From Candidatus Thorarchaeota archaeon (GTDB lineage: Archaea; Asgardarchaeota; Thorarchaeia; Thorarchaeales; Thorarchaeaceae), in assembly GCA_004524445.1 (NCBI GenBank), contig SDNP01000015.1, positions 1-64,000 of the forward strand: 64,000 nucleotides of DNA, given 5' to 3'. The first letter of the stretch is position 1. Each line of letters begins with the position of its first letter. This document shows, one piece after another, positions 1 through 9,107 of this stretch. A program made the translations under genes and the position numbers. The notes under the pieces were generated by a model that made no database searches, was not told the origin of the DNA, and saw only the letters and a list, made by a program, of their open reading frames with translations.

Positions 1-429
1 TGTCGCTCCAAATAGGCCCTCCCATTCCCAATCACTTGCAACGCTCATAGTGTTCATGGCCTCAGTTTGGTTCACATCGCTCATCTTTTCACAACCAAGA
101 ACAAGCATGCAATCATGTTCACCAGACTTTATTGACATGTATGCTTGACGGACTGCAGCACCACCGCTTGCGCAAGCGGCTTCCACACTGTATGCAGGAA
201 GATTTCCCAAACCGCCCATATCTGCAGCAAGGGCACCCAGGTGTTCTTGTCCAGTGAACCTTCCAGCACTCATGTTCCCAATTACCACAGCATCGAGGTC
301 TGCGCCTTGAATATTTGAGTCGAATATCGCAAGCATACCTGCTTCAAGTGTGAAATCGCTTAGATTCTTGTCCCAAAGTTCCCCAAAATTGCTCATTCCA
401 ACACCGATAATCGCTACTCTATCACTCAT
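1..429 (-). CDS. Thiolase (acetyl-CoA C-acetyltransferase family), 3' part missing
   Basis: The first 143 residues are visible; the rest lies beyond the left edge. The protein opens with RVAIIGVGMSNFGE, the usual start of archaeal SCP-x-type thiolases, and carries the nucleophile motif EAACASGG with the predicted catalytic Cys at residue 86. In archaea this enzyme condenses two acetyl-CoA to acetoacetyl-CoA and hands it to HMG-CoA synthase in a shared complex. The gene lies 11 bases downstream of the HMG-CoA synthase gene on the same strand, which fits that pairing. There are two adjacent ATG codons (starting at 432 and 429); a GAGGTG Shine-Dalgarno at 437-442 is 7 bases from the second, so I chose 429. 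A DUF35 partner is expected next, outside the window. Confidence 0.93.
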   Translation of the reverse strand, partial: MSDRVAIIGVGMSNFGELWDKNLSDFTLEAGMLAIFDSNIQGADLDAVVIGNMSAGRFTGQEHLGALAADMGGLGNLPAYSVEAACASGGAAVRQAYMSIKSGEHDCMLVLGCEKMSDVNQTEAMNTMSVASDWEWEGLFGAT

Positions 430-440
430 CATTATGCACC

Positions 441-1484
441 TCACCCCAGAGCCTTGATTTTCCGTCTATATTTCGCATATATCGCATAACTCACATATTT
501 CTTTCTCGATATGAAATCATCTACAGTGGGGACCTCTCCTCGATGATTTTCTATCTCGTCTTCAACACGAATCGAGAACGCATCACTTCCTGCACCAGAA
601 CCATAAGACACCATAAAGACCCGCGATCCCGGGTCAGCAATGTCAAGAACCCTCGCAAGACCGATCATGGCGGAACCCGAGTATGTGTTTCCAATCTGAC
701 GAACAACTAGACTATCCTCAAGCTTTTCACTCGGCACACCCAGTTGTTTGCCCATTGAAACAGGGAACTTGCCATTTGGCGTATGAAAGATGAAGTAGTC
801 AAAATCATCAACCGTCGTTCCAGTCTGCTTGAAGAGTAATTTTGCGCCCTCACCCACGTGTCTAAAATAGGCAGGCTCTCCGGTAAATCGTGCCCCGTGA
901 CTTGGGAAGTCCTCCCCCTCGCGTCGCCAAAAGTCAGGAGTATCCGTTGTAAATGATGCTGTTGCTTCTATGGTTGCAATCGAATTCTCTTCGCCTATTA
1001 TGTACGCTGCACCACCCGCTGCAGCAGAATACTCAAGCGCATCACCAGGTCTGCCTTGAGCGGTATCTGCCCCTATTGCAAGGCCCAAATCAATCATCTG
1101 CGATTTTACTAGACCCATGTTGGCTTGTATTGCGGCGGTTCCGGCCTTGCATGCAAACTCGAAATCTGAAGCAGTTAGATTGGCTGTACATTCGATTGCC
1201 TCAGCAACAATCGTACCGGTTGGTTTCACAGCATATGGGTGAGACTCTGAACCGACATATATCGCCCCAATTCTCTTTGCATCAATTCTGGCATATTTCA
1301 CCGCGTTTCTGGCTGCTTCAACAGAAATGGTGGCTACATCCTCATCTGGGCCTGGAACGGATTTTTCAAACACACCCAATCCATGTGCTAGCTTCTCTCC
1401 ATCTTCTCCCCAGACCTCAGCAATGCTTTCAGTCTTGATTCTATAGCGAGGTATGTAAACACCATAACCAATAATTCCAACCAT
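441..1484 (-). CDS. Hydroxymethylglutaryl-CoA synthase, archaeal type
   Basis: This 347-residue protein condenses acetoacetyl-CoA with acetyl-CoA to HMG-CoA, the first committed metabolite of the mevalonate route to archaeal lipids. It starts with [15 protein letters not shown], typical of archaeal HMGS, and shows the acyl-accepting Cys at residue 112 in [11 protein letters not shown], the IFHTPNGKF histidine region and the [10 protein letters not shown]-terminal loop. Length is normal for the archaeal family. It is the first gene of a two-gene unit with the thiolase downstream, 11 bases away. A GGAG-type ribosome site lies about 10 bases before the ATG. I see nothing abnormal in the sequence. 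Confidence 0.95.
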   Translation of the reverse strand: MVGIIGYGVYIPRYRIKTESIAEVWGEDGEKLAHGLGVFEKSVPGPDEDVATISVEAARNAVKYARIDAKRIGAIYVGSESHPYAVKPTGTIVAEAIECTANLTASDFEFACKAGTAAIQANMGLVKSQMIDLGLAIGADTAQGRPGDALEYSAAAGGAAYIIGEENSIATIEATASFTTDTPDFWRREGEDFPSHGARFTGEPAYFRHVGEGAKLLFKQTGTTVDDFDYFIFHTPNGKFPVSMGKQLGVPSEKLEDSLVVRQIGNTYSGSAMIGLARVLDIADPGSRVFMVSYGSGAGSDAFSIRVEDEIENHRGEVPTVDDFISRKKYVSYAIYAKYRRKIKALG

Positions 1485-1799
1485 TCACGAATCTCTCCAT
1501 TTTCTCCCCACTACGGGAAATGTCGAAGTCATATACGTCGTTCTTCTACTCTCATTGGCGGACAGGGTCCCCTATATAGAGCTTTTCATAGCATGAGCCA
1601 TGTGTTTACGTCTTTTTGCGAATCTCGACCCTGCTATTGCTTATTGACGATAAGTATACAGGAGTGATGGTTGTATATATTGCTGACGACGTGAATAAGA
1701 TAGCATATTGTCGAATTAGCAAGAAAAAGTGAACCAAGCCGGTCAATTTGTGGATACTCAAGTGGCGTAAGATAATAAGCAAACAATTGCATACATGAG
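1485..1799. promoter_or_regulatory. Divergent intergenic region with TATA-like boxes
   Basis: This 315-base gap separates the minus-strand HMG-CoA synthase from the plus-strand ThiS/MoaD-like gene and contains no convincing gene. TATA-like stretches are seen at 1530-1535 (ATATAC context) and 1572-1579 (CTATATAG), either of which could serve HMG-CoA synthase, and at 1673-1680 (GTATATAT), which could serve the plus-strand gene. Assignment to a start site is inference only. Confidence 0.4.
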
Positions 1800-2006
1800 T
1801 TGGCGATTGGAGTGACAGAGTCTTTCTCCGGAATCAAATATCAGAAGATTGTTCTTCAAGAAACAAAGACAGTTTCTCAGTTGCTTGAAGAATTAGAGTT
1901 GTCAACGGATCATGTAGTTCTGATAAATGGGAAGCGAGTTGATTCTGATTTCGTTATTGATACATCAGACTCAGTTGTTGTCCTCCCACTGATTAAAGGC
2001 GGGTAG
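1800..2006 (+). CDS. ThiS/MoaD/SAMP-like ubiquitin-fold protein
   Basis: This 68-residue protein ends in a Gly-Gly pair (VLPLIKGG), the hallmark of sulfur-carrier and protein-modifier beta-grasp proteins whose C-terminal glycine is adenylated by an E1-like enzyme. The pattern TVSQLLEELEL, VVLINGKRV, DSVVVLPLIKGG follows the ThiS/MoaD fold. Such proteins carry sulfur for molybdopterin, thiamine or tRNA thiolation, or act as archaeal SAMPs; the sequence alone does not say which. The start is uncertain: TTG at 1800 has no clear Shine-Dalgarno, and a GTG at 1812 in frame is possible. Its last 36 bases overlap the end of the convergent asparagine-synthetase-like gene. No E1-like activating enzyme is present in the window. 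Confidence 0.8.
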   Translation: MAIGVTESFSGIKYQKIVLQETKTVSQLLEELELSTDHVVLINGKRVDSDFVIDTSDSVVVLPLIKGG

Positions 2007-3515
2007 ACGCCCATAACGAGAAAATCGATATGCATGCTCCAATTCATTTTCAGAGGCAATTTCTCTCTGGGAACGCACAGGTATGCCAACAATATATCCA
2101 ATCTGCTTTAGAACATCAGGCAATGCTCTTCGTAAGTCCCTTTTGCTTGCACCCTTGAGTTTCTTGATATTCTCAGCAATTCCCTTGAGTAAAAGCTTGC
2201 TAGAGCCCGAGCTGTATTGGGTTGCACTCTTCACTTTATTGGCAATTGCTTCTGGCAAACCCATTCGAGTGCATATCTTCCGGAATATCACCTTGCGTCG
2301 AGGTAAGCCTTCAGGCGCAATTTTGTATGACGGTGGTATCGAAAGGCCGTACTGAACGAAAGGAGGGGATAAGTAGGGGAAGAAAGCTTCACACCCGGAG
2401 TATTCGATTGCCTTCATATCCCTTGCGATGTTTGCCTCATGTGTAATAGACAAGTTTTCGATAAGTTCATGCTGTAATGCCTTCTGACCCCGTTCTTTGA
2501 AGATACGAACATGCCTTGCGTAGCCAGCAAATATTTCATCTGGGCCCTGTCCAGAGATGAGCAGATTGCGTCCGTTGGACGCTGCTAATCTTGCCGATAG
2601 AAAGAAAGGGATTGCGATTTCAACATCCATTGCATTGGTTGTCTCAATCGAATATATGACCTCTGGCAATATATGCCATATCAAATCAAAATCCAGCAGA
2701 ACTTTCTGGACATCCATATCCAACATTCTTGCATGGGATTCAGCAACTTTCTGATCCTTCGATTCATCACCAAAAGCTGAGATGAGAGTTAAATCATCCA
2801 CGTATTTTCTTGACAGTAGGACTGCCATGGAACTGTCGACGCCTCCAGAAAACAACACTGCCGCTTTATCGACACCTCTCAGTTTGGAAAAGGAATTCAA
2901 CAGAAGTGTTTCCATATTCTTGTATATGTTTTTCATTTGCAGTTGGGACTTGAATGAATGCCCAGTTCTCAAAGACGACTCAACCCGTAAATGACCTGAG
3001 TCACGGAGAGTTAAAACATCTCCAGGAAACACAACAGCAACGTGGGGCATATTGAGATTCCATAAAGCTTTCCTCTGCGTGGAAAAGATTGTTCTATCGG
3101 AATTGGCTGCAACATAGAGGGGGATCTGACCATCTTGTGACCGGATAACGATTCGATGGTCTTTCTGTTCAACGACCATTATGAAAGTGGTAAGAGAGTT
3201 TTCCAATCTACTGATGAAAGAAGATTTCTCCTGAATGTCATGATTGCCGAGTAGGCACGAAATGTGTTTCGCATTCTGGGGAGCCATTTGGTGGGTGTGG
3301 CAGAGAAATACATTTTGATTCCTGTAATCCACATTCTGTAGTCGATATGTTCTGGGATAGGTGGCGCACCATTGAGTAGCACCATTATCGGAGCCGGAAA
3401 TGCAAACAGTCGAAACACCAGTGTCGCCATGAGAAAGGGACTCTAACATTTGAGAAATTCGTTTGGCATTAGAGCAAGAATCGGTTCTCTCAACAATCCC
3501 AACCAGCGCTGGCAT
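1971..3515 (-). CDS. Asparagine-synthetase-like protein lacking the glutaminase cysteine
   Basis: The 514 residues form an N-terminal class II glutamine-amidotransferase-like domain (about 1-190) and a C-terminal asparagine synthetase domain. The synthetase part keeps the PP-loop ATP site SGGVDSSMA (near residue 222), the SGQGPDEIFAGYARH motif and the KVKSATQYSSGSS region. The N-terminus reads MPALVGIVERTD, where glutamine-dependent enzymes have Met-Cys-Gly; the nucleophilic Cys2 is absent and no MCG start is seen upstream. It therefore probably uses free ammonia or another amine, or has a different amidation role (inference). Members of this superfamily include beta-lactam synthetase and asparagine synthetase B. 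It overlaps convergently with the ThiS/MoaD-like gene by 36 bases. Confidence 0.85.
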   Translation of the reverse strand: MPALVGIVERTDSCSNAKRISQMLESLSHGDTGVSTVCISGSDNGATQWCATYPRTYRLQNVDYRNQNVFLCHTHQMAPQNAKHISCLLGNHDIQEKSSFISRLENSLTTFIMVVEQKDHRIVIRSQDGQIPLYVAANSDRTIFSTQRKALWNLNMPHVAVVFPGDVLTLRDSGHLRVESSLRTGHSFKSQLQMKNIYKNMETLLLNSFSKLRGVDKAAVLFSGGVDSSMAVLLSRKYVDDLTLISAFGDESKDQKVAESHARMLDMDVQKVLLDFDLIWHILPEVIYSIETTNAMDVEIAIPFFLSARLAASNGRNLLISGQGPDEIFAGYARHVRIFKERGQKALQHELIENLSITHEANIARDMKAIEYSGCEAFFPYLSPPFVQYGLSIPPSYKIAPEGLPRRKVIFRKICTRMGLPEAIANKVKSATQYSSGSSKLLLKGIAENIKKLKGASKRDLRRALPDVLKQIGYIVGIPVRSQREIASENELEHAYRFSRYGRLPAFNQWEDNN

Positions 3516-3597
3516 CTTTACCGCTCACATTCGGGTCATACGCCTGATTTGAAGATTGGAGATAGAGGACAAAGATAGCATGATTGTACTAAGGAAT

Positions 3598-4014
3598 TCA
3601 TTCCAAGGGTACATTGACTAACTTGACCTTTTTAACCCCAGTGATGCCAGAAATTTGATCTCTCAAATCATCTACTTCAACACTTAGCTGTTCAGGAGTA
3701 AAATAGCATTCATAGAAGCATTTGGAAGCTTCTTGACATATTCCAGATGTGAAAAGAATATCCTCAAGGTCAGCCCGCTCAAAGATACTTGTAAGCTCTT
3801 CCAGAAAGCTCTTGCTGAGTTTTTCAATCTCCAAACGAAGATAGAGCACCTTGTTAGACCCCACAGGATAGATTTTTACATTTCTATCTTTTACAACCAG
3901 TATAGCCAAGCCAAAAGGTTGAGACATTCCTTTAACAAAATCTGACGGCAGAGAGATTTCATTACCTTCGACAACTTTGAGAACTTTCGCTTGAGTCATT
4001 TCTGTTTTATCCAA
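3598..4014 (-). CDS. Uncharacterised protein, possible AbrB-like N-terminus and ACT-like C-terminus
   Basis: I do not recognise this 138-residue protein with certainty. Residues 8-50 (AKVLKVVEGNEISLPSDFV and following) look like a SpoVT/AbrB-type swapped-hairpin segment, which in archaea often binds DNA. The C-terminal 40 residues (SVEVDDLRDQISGITGVKKV) have the beta-alpha-beta rhythm of ACT or ferredoxin-like regulatory domains. A TTG start at 4014 is supported by a GGAGG Shine-Dalgarno 9 bases upstream. A TATA-like box 46 bases upstream suggests its own promoter. A small ligand-sensing regulator is a guess. Confidence 0.6.
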   Translation of the reverse strand: MDKTEMTQAKVLKVVEGNEISLPSDFVKGMSQPFGLAILVVKDRNVKIYPVGSNKVLYLRLEIEKLSKSFLEELTSIFERADLEDILFTSGICQEASKCFYECYFTPEQLSVEVDDLRDQISGITGVKKVKLVNVPLE

Positions 4015-4059
4015 GTTCCATTTCCTCCAATCTCGGCAATTCTAGAATGTGCTCCGCAA

Positions 4060-4067
4060 TTATATCT
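4060..4067 (-). promoter_or_regulatory. TATA-like box for the 3598-4014 gene
   Basis: On the minus strand this reads AGATATAA and lies about 46 bases before the TTG start at 4014. That spacing would place transcription initiation just upstream of the GGAGG ribosome site. It is a motif match only. Confidence 0.4.
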
Positions 4068-4211
4068 CTTTTGCCAAAAAGCGAAGATTAGGCCAGCAAT
4101 AGAAAAAAGACTCGTGATAGGTTTCCAAGGTAACTGAACAGTAGTTCAAAGCCCATCTCTCGCGAAAACCCTAAGGATTAATGTGCAAATGTGCGTCTCT
4201 CCGGAAGATTT

Positions 4212-5786
4212 TCATGCTCCACGGAGACCGAACCACTTTCTGATTCTTCTGATGGCTCCAAAATCAGGTTTTTCTACGACGCGGAGTGTCCATTTATTTC
4301 TGGCTGGTTTGTAATATTCTAGGAACGCGACTTCACCACTAGACCGGATTCGCTCCATTTCCTGCAGTTGACCCTGCAGCCACGCCTTTCTAGATATGGG
4401 CATCCTAGAAGTAGCAGTATCGAAGAGGGTTGGTTGAAAATCGAAAACGAGAGCTCGTTCAGTCATGTATTCGAGGATACCCTCTTCAAGTGTAGGGCTT
4501 ATGGTTTCTCTGTCTGTAAAAAATGAAGCAGCCACTGATACATTGGGATATTTTTCAGGGAGGTTTAGAGCAAATTTGAAAGACCGTTTGAATTTGGACA
4601 GATGGGTGGCTGCGTCAAGAAAGAGGAGTGTCTCGGGCTTTCCCTCAAAGACATCTTCATCAGGCTCATCTCCCTCTGCCGCCTTATGTTTCTCAATGAA
4701 ATCTTGAATAAGTTGATCGGTCACCGGAGGAAGATCTTCCTCACTTGGTTTTTCGTACTCTAAAGAGTCATCCTCAATGGTGGAGCTGCTTTTCCCTTTC
4801 CGTGCCGTGCTCTCTGGTTTTCTTCGACGGCGATATTTTGGATGGATATAACCAATCTCATGGACCAGATGCTGCAATACCAGTGGAAGAAATAGGTCAT
4901 AAAGCGTTCCTCTAGTTTCCGTTATCAACAAAACAGGTTTGAATTGCGATACAGCTACAGGGAGGCCAGAATTGTATTCCGGATCTGCATCAAAAAATTT
5001 TCTGAGATTATTAACAGAATACCCATCAGTTACGCGATTTTCCCACTCCAAATAAACATCCTTTACCTCCTGCTTACGGCGATCCTTGACCAGACTCATA
5101 AACTTCCCAAGGTACTTCACACCTCTCGATACCGCTGTAGCAGGACTCACGAAAACGGTCATTAGACCAACGGCTTCTCCGGCATACTCGCTGGCCTCGG
5201 TGTCTTTTATCTTCCCTAGCACCTCTTCTGTCAATGAAGGAGGACCCAGCTTCTCAACGAGAACTTCATGCATTCCTTCAAAATTTTCAAATGAAGCATC
5301 GCCCGGTCCAATGTCTTCACCAATGGGGGAGGCATCTGAGAGAACCTCAGCAAATAGATTGGGTCGAGTAATGAGCCATTGAAGCGGTACCTTCAATGAG
5401 GGGTAGTTGTGCATGTACGTTCGATCGGATTCCTTTGCGCCAAAGTAGTATTTTTCTGATTGGGGAAATAGACCGTCAAAAATCTCCATGAACTGAATGA
5501 ATCCTTCCTCTGTGCTCAGACCCATCTCAGCACGTTCAAGAGCATCCGCAACAAAGACAAGTCCTCGACCAGGAGTCTTAGCATCCTTCGCCATGATGGC
5601 CATGACCTGCTTTGGCGAGAGATAGAGCAAATTACTAGCTGCGAAAGGAGCGTCATAGAATGAAAAAATACCTAATCTTCGCCACGGGCGATTATCCATC
5701 TTGGAAGTGACAAGGTGTGAAAACCACTCAAATCCACGTTGATATCTTGAGATGTTTTCTTCAATAAGCTCATGCTCACTGGTCAT
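4212..5786 (-). CDS. Uncharacterised 524-residue cytosolic protein
   Basis: I do not recognise this family. The N-terminal third (about residues 25-140, from RPWRRLGIFSFYDAPFAASN) looks like a compact alpha/beta domain, followed by a mostly helical middle. A charged, low-complexity linker rich in Arg/Lys/Ser then Glu/Asp lies around residues 320-390. The last 130 residues (from LLFLDAATHLSKFKRSFKF) again look folded and end in a basic stretch. No signal peptide or membrane segment is seen. I chose the ATG at 5786 because AGGTG sits 6 bases before it; a GTG inside that Shine-Dalgarno (5795) is the alternative. It is separated from the downstream gene by about 200 bases and from the upstream gene by 75. 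It may be lineage-specific. Confidence 0.7.
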   Translation of the reverse strand: MTSEHELIEENISRYQRGFEWFSHLVTSKMDNRPWRRLGIFSFYDAPFAASNLLYLSPKQVMAIMAKDAKTPGRGLVFVADALERAEMGLSTEEGFIQFMEIFDGLFPQSEKYYFGAKESDRTYMHNYPSLKVPLQWLITRPNLFAEVLSDASPIGEDIGPGDASFENFEGMHEVLVEKLGPPSLTEEVLGKIKDTEASEYAGEAVGLMTVFVSPATAVSRGVKYLGKFMSLVKDRRKQEVKDVYLEWENRVTDGYSVNNLRKFFDADPEYNSGLPVAVSQFKPVLLITETRGTLYDLFLPLVLQHLVHEIGYIHPKYRRRRKPESTARKGKSSSTIEDDSLEYEKPSEEDLPPVTDQLIQDFIEKHKAAEGDEPDEDVFEGKPETLLFLDAATHLSKFKRSFKFALNLPEKYPNVSVAASFFTDRETISPTLEEGILEYMTERALVFDFQPTLFDTATSRMPISRKAWLQGQLQEMERIRSSGEVAFLEYYKPARNKWTLRVVEKPDFGAIRRIRKWFGLRGA

Positions 5787-5861
5787 ATAATACACCTAGC
5801 TCGACGGACCAAGGTGATCCACAAGGCCTATCTCGCTCTTGTCGAGATAAACCTATTGCCT

Positions 5862-7070
5862 TCAGTAGTCCAACCTGAGCGCGAAAAGCCCCACGATAAG
5901 GGCACCAACGAAGAACAATATCACAAATAGGAGGCGCCAGTCCACCAGAGGTGGTGATGGATTATTTGGATCTTCGAGGTAAATACGATTCATTATTGTA
6001 CCATTATCATCAATGATATTGATGGCCTTGAATGCTAAGCCTGCTCGATAAAGAGAGCCCGACGAAACACCGGGGACATTCGCCCAAGTCCCATCATCTG
6101 CTTGACAGTTATAGATGAAGTCAGCTATTCGGCCAATCTCACTCTCACCAACTCTACCAAGCAATTGAAGGGTTTCCAGAGCCCAATAAGTGCTGACAAG
6201 GTTGGTATCATTAGTCATGTAGCCTTCTTCGAACCCCCCAGAAAGCTCCTGATATTCCTCGTTGAGTACCTGTCGTTCAATTATCCAACTCCCAATTGCT
6301 CCTTGATTGTCTGCAGCGTCTAGTGCGCCCAGAATATCGAGGGCAAGAAGTGCTCCTGCAGTTGAGGTTACGCCTGAGATGCTGGAAGATGGACTCAATT
6401 TGAATGCATCTCCATCCCTGCAACTCAGAATCCAGTTCACAGTTTTAGTACGGTTCCAGAGCCAATCATCTATTGATGTTCCAAGTTTCTCGGTCATGGC
6501 GTCTATGACAAAGAGGGCATAGTAGGTGGACATAACATCGGGGGAAGAACCCTCTGCATTTCCAAAGCCTCCTGATTCCGCTTGAGTTTTATTTGCATAA
6601 ACCAGAGCCGCTGTGACATTAAATTTTTCTTCAGTTGATGGGAGGTTAGGAATATCCTGCTCCTCTGCAATCATGTTCCAAAGCTGAACACCATGATATG
6701 AATTTCTAATCGAAACGGGTCCTGCAATGAAAAGCGACCAGCCACCATATCTCTCAAAGTCTTCTCCGCCGCTTTGCCACTGAAGTTTCCTCGTGAAATT
6801 CAGCAGTTTAACAAGATCCACTGATGGGGGTCTGGCATCAAAGAAGCCTCTATCATCCAGTATTGTAGCTGCTCCCCATGTAGGATAGAGCCGGGGCACA
6901 TCGGCATCAGCAGGAGAATATGCACCTTCTGTTGTATCATAGTTCTCTGCAATATGTGCGTAGAGTGAATCCCATCTAGTTCCCGGATTTGCTGATACTG
7001 GTGTCATGTAGACTGAAACAGTCACTAATGCTAATAAGATGAGTACACCTGCTACTTGGATTTTCTTCAT
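5862..7070 (-). CDS. Secreted, membrane-anchored prenyltransferase/squalene-oxidase-repeat protein
   Basis: This 402-residue protein has a clear signal peptide (MKKIQVAGVLILLALVTVSV, cleavage near SANPG) and one C-terminal transmembrane helix (LLFVILFFVGALIVGLFALRL), so the body faces the outside. Residues about 60-360 contain repeated helices with motifs such as SGGFGNAEGSSPDVMSTYYA, TSTAGALLALDILG, SGGFEEGYMTNDTNLVSTYW and DDGTWANVPG, the alpha/alpha-toroid pattern of prenyltransferase and terpenoid-cyclase repeats. No DXDD-type cyclase motif is seen, so a binding or protein-interaction role is as likely as catalysis. The frame stays open upstream to 7286 but that would overlap trxB, and the ATG at 7070 directly precedes the signal peptide. 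Confidence 0.82.
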   Translation of the reverse strand: MKKIQVAGVLILLALVTVSVYMTPVSANPGTRWDSLYAHIAENYDTTEGAYSPADADVPRLYPTWGAATILDDRGFFDARPPSVDLVKLLNFTRKLQWQSGGEDFERYGGWSLFIAGPVSIRNSYHGVQLWNMIAEEQDIPNLPSTEEKFNVTAALVYANKTQAESGGFGNAEGSSPDVMSTYYALFVIDAMTEKLGTSIDDWLWNRTKTVNWILSCRDGDAFKLSPSSSISGVTSTAGALLALDILGALDAADNQGAIGSWIIERQVLNEEYQELSGGFEEGYMTNDTNLVSTYWALETLQLLGRVGESEIGRIADFIYNCQADDGTWANVPGVSSGSLYRAGLAFKAINIIDDNGTIMNRIYLEDPNNPSPPLVDWRLLFVILFFVGALIVGLFALRLDY

Positions 7071-7188
7071 TTGGTTATCCCGGCCAATTTGCTGTTTTGC
7101 AGAACATACACTCTGCAGGATGTGCCTCGTTTGAAGTGACATTATTAACGTTTCCCCAAAGGGAGCAAATGTACTGCTATGACCAGAA

Positions 7189-8193
7189 CTAGGCAGAATA
7201 GCCTCTTGGGGTTTCACGTTTCTCGTCGCGGATGTAAGTGTACGCTGAGTCTGCAGCAATAGCACCATGACCAACTGCAACTGCAATCTGTTTCATTCCC
7301 TGCACTACATCACCTGCAGCAAAAAAGCCGGGTATGTTGGTAGACTGGTCGGCATCAACCAGGATTTCCCCTTTGGCATTCGTTTGAACTCCGAAGCTCC
7401 TGGCAAGATCACTATTCGGATCAGAACCAAGTGCAACAAAAACGCCATCTACCTCCATCCGTCTGGTGTCACCCGTCTTAACGTCCTCAATAATGATGTA
7501 ATCAAGCATATCGTCTCCTCGAAACTCCTTGACAATGTGATCCCAGAGAATTTCGACAGGCGAGTCAAAGATAGTTTCTCGCATTGCGTTTTCTGCTCTC
7601 AGTTCATCGCGTCTGTGGATAAGGTATGTCTTTTCAGTCAAGTCAGATAGATATACAGCTTCGGTGGTTGCCGTATTTCCTCCACCGACAACAGCCACAG
7701 TCTTTTCCCTAAATAGTGGGCCATCACATGTGGCACAATACGAAACACCGCGTCCGGTAAGTCGCTCTTCTCCAGGTACATCCAGATGCCTGTGGCCACC
7801 GCCTGTTGCATATATGACGACCTTGGTTCTATAATTCCCTCTCCGTGTTTCAAGAATGAAATCACCGGATTCACCATCTCTTGAAATGTTTTTCACTTCA
7901 GTGATTTCTTTAACATCTGCTCCTGAAGCCTTAACCTGTTCTTTCATTTTGTTTGCCAGGTCTATACCACTAATCCATGTAAACCCAGGATAGTTTTCAA
8001 TTCCGGGACTTGTTGCTTGTGCGCCACCCAGGACCTTCTCTTCCAGGATAACGGTCTTGAGACCATATCTTGCGGTGTAGATAGCTGCAGTCATGCCTGC
8101 AGGACCACCGCCAATTACAGCCACCTCCCAATCAAGGTCTTCGCGCGGTTTGCCTTCTTCCTCTTTATTCGAAGTATTCAAGTCGATTTTCAT
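7189..8193 (-). CDS. trxB: Thioredoxin-disulfide reductase
   Basis: A 334-residue flavoprotein that passes electrons from NAD(P)H through FAD to thioredoxin-like proteins. The FAD-binding GGGPAGMTAAIYTARYG lies at residues 28-44, the redox-active disulfide is Cys153-Ala-Thr-Cys156 in SYCATCDGP, the pyridine-nucleotide site GGGNTATTEA follows, and the C-terminal GDV motif (AAGDVVQGMKQI) closes the FAD site. Length and order match low-molecular-weight TrxR. Residues 1-22 are a charged extension before the conserved core. No thioredoxin gene is adjacent. The upstream P-loop protein gene ends 31 bases before it, so the two may be co-transcribed. Confidence 0.95.
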   Translation of the reverse strand: MKIDLNTSNKEEEGKPREDLDWEVAVIGGGPAGMTAAIYTARYGLKTVILEEKVLGGAQATSPGIENYPGFTWISGIDLANKMKEQVKASGADVKEITEVKNISRDGESGDFILETRRGNYRTKVVIYATGGGHRHLDVPGEERLTGRGVSYCATCDGPLFREKTVAVVGGGNTATTEAVYLSDLTEKTYLIHRRDELRAENAMRETIFDSPVEILWDHIVKEFRGDDMLDYIIIEDVKTGDTRRMEVDGVFVALGSDPNSDLARSFGVQTNAKGEILVDADQSTNIPGFFAAGDVVQGMKQIAVAVGHGAIAADSAYTYIRDEKRETPRGYSA

Positions 8194-8224
8194 CAGGTAG
8201 ACCTTTCTCTGTGTAATTTCTCAA

Positions 8225-9076
8225 CTATATTTGAACTAATCGCTCTATGTCTTGCTTACGTAATCCGGTTTTTGGATAGACTCGCATTTTACTGATGGGC
8301 TTAATCAGGTCGGATACTTGACTGAAGCTAACTTCTCTAATTGATGCGTTGCTGTATGTTGATATTTGTACAGCCTTCAACATCCGTTCAGGATCAAAGC
8401 GGAATGCCTGTCCAGGCGATACGGCAATTATCGAGTCTACATTGGTGAGCTCTTCCCAAGGCCAGACCGTATCGTTAAATGCCTCGATAACAACAATATC
8501 TGCCCTTTCTTCAACCCAATCAAATGAATCACCAATATGACCCTCTAGCATCCCTTCTTCAAATGCATGCGCTTCTGAGAAGGTAGATATACTCTCCACA
8601 ACAGCATCACCAGTCATCTTCTCGGCATTTTCCTTTGAAAACAATACAGAATCAGAATCTATCAACTCTTTTGCCAAGAGGTTTGTGGATTCAATCGCAT
8701 CATCCTTGGGATGGCTGAATCTTTGCATAACAAGAACCGAATCCATCCCTGCAATGGCTAAGGTGGATGGCAGTGAGGCTAATGGTCTCTCCGTTAGTGC
8801 AGGCGCATAAAGCCTATGCACAGGATTGGAAATTTCTAAGGGCAGCTTCGATTCGTAGAAGCGGCGGACATATGCAGCATCCTTTGAATGCAAAGAACTA
8901 GATTCTAGACAATTTTCCGAGTGTGAGTAATTATGCCAGAAGTTGTGAGCACTCAGAGGTTTGAAATACTCCCCGCTTGCGTCGTTGTTTTGCAGGTAAT
9001 CCATGATTTGTGCAGCAACTCGTGTCTTTCCCGAATTGTAGGTATGAACCCCAATTATGAGTATCCTTTTCGACAT
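8225..9076 (-). CDS. P-loop ATPase, dethiobiotin-synthetase-like fold
   Basis: This 283-residue protein opens with LIIGVHTYNSGKTRVA, a Walker-A-type loop with the deviant spacing common in the SIMIBI/dethiobiotin synthetase-like class. A buried strand with an acidic residue (ADIVVIEAFND, near residue 205) could be the Walker-B-like element, and VDSIIAVSPGQAFRFDPERM resembles the region following it in these ATPases. It lacks the full signature of BioD. The specific substrate is unknown. It sits between the thermosome terminator and trxB on the same strand; the 31-base gap to trxB suggests co-transcription. Confidence 0.65.
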   Translation of the reverse strand: MSKRILIIGVHTYNSGKTRVAAQIMDYLQNNDASGEYFKPLSAHNFWHNYSHSENCLESSSLHSKDAAYVRRFYESKLPLEISNPVHRLYAPALTERPLASLPSTLAIAGMDSVLVMQRFSHPKDDAIESTNLLAKELIDSDSVLFSKENAEKMTGDAVVESISTFSEAHAFEEGMLEGHIGDSFDWVEERADIVVIEAFNDTVWPWEELTNVDSIIAVSPGQAFRFDPERMLKAVQISTYSNASIREVSFSQVSDLIKPISKMRVYPKTGLRKQDIERLVQI

Positions 9077-9107
9077 CGCGAGTAATGCTCCTGAAAAATG
9101 AGTGGAA

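Noticed and set aside
953..1438. 161-residue plus-strand frame opposite HMG-CoA synthase
   Set aside because: Low-quality composition (many Leu, His, Gln) and fully antisense to a clear conserved gene.
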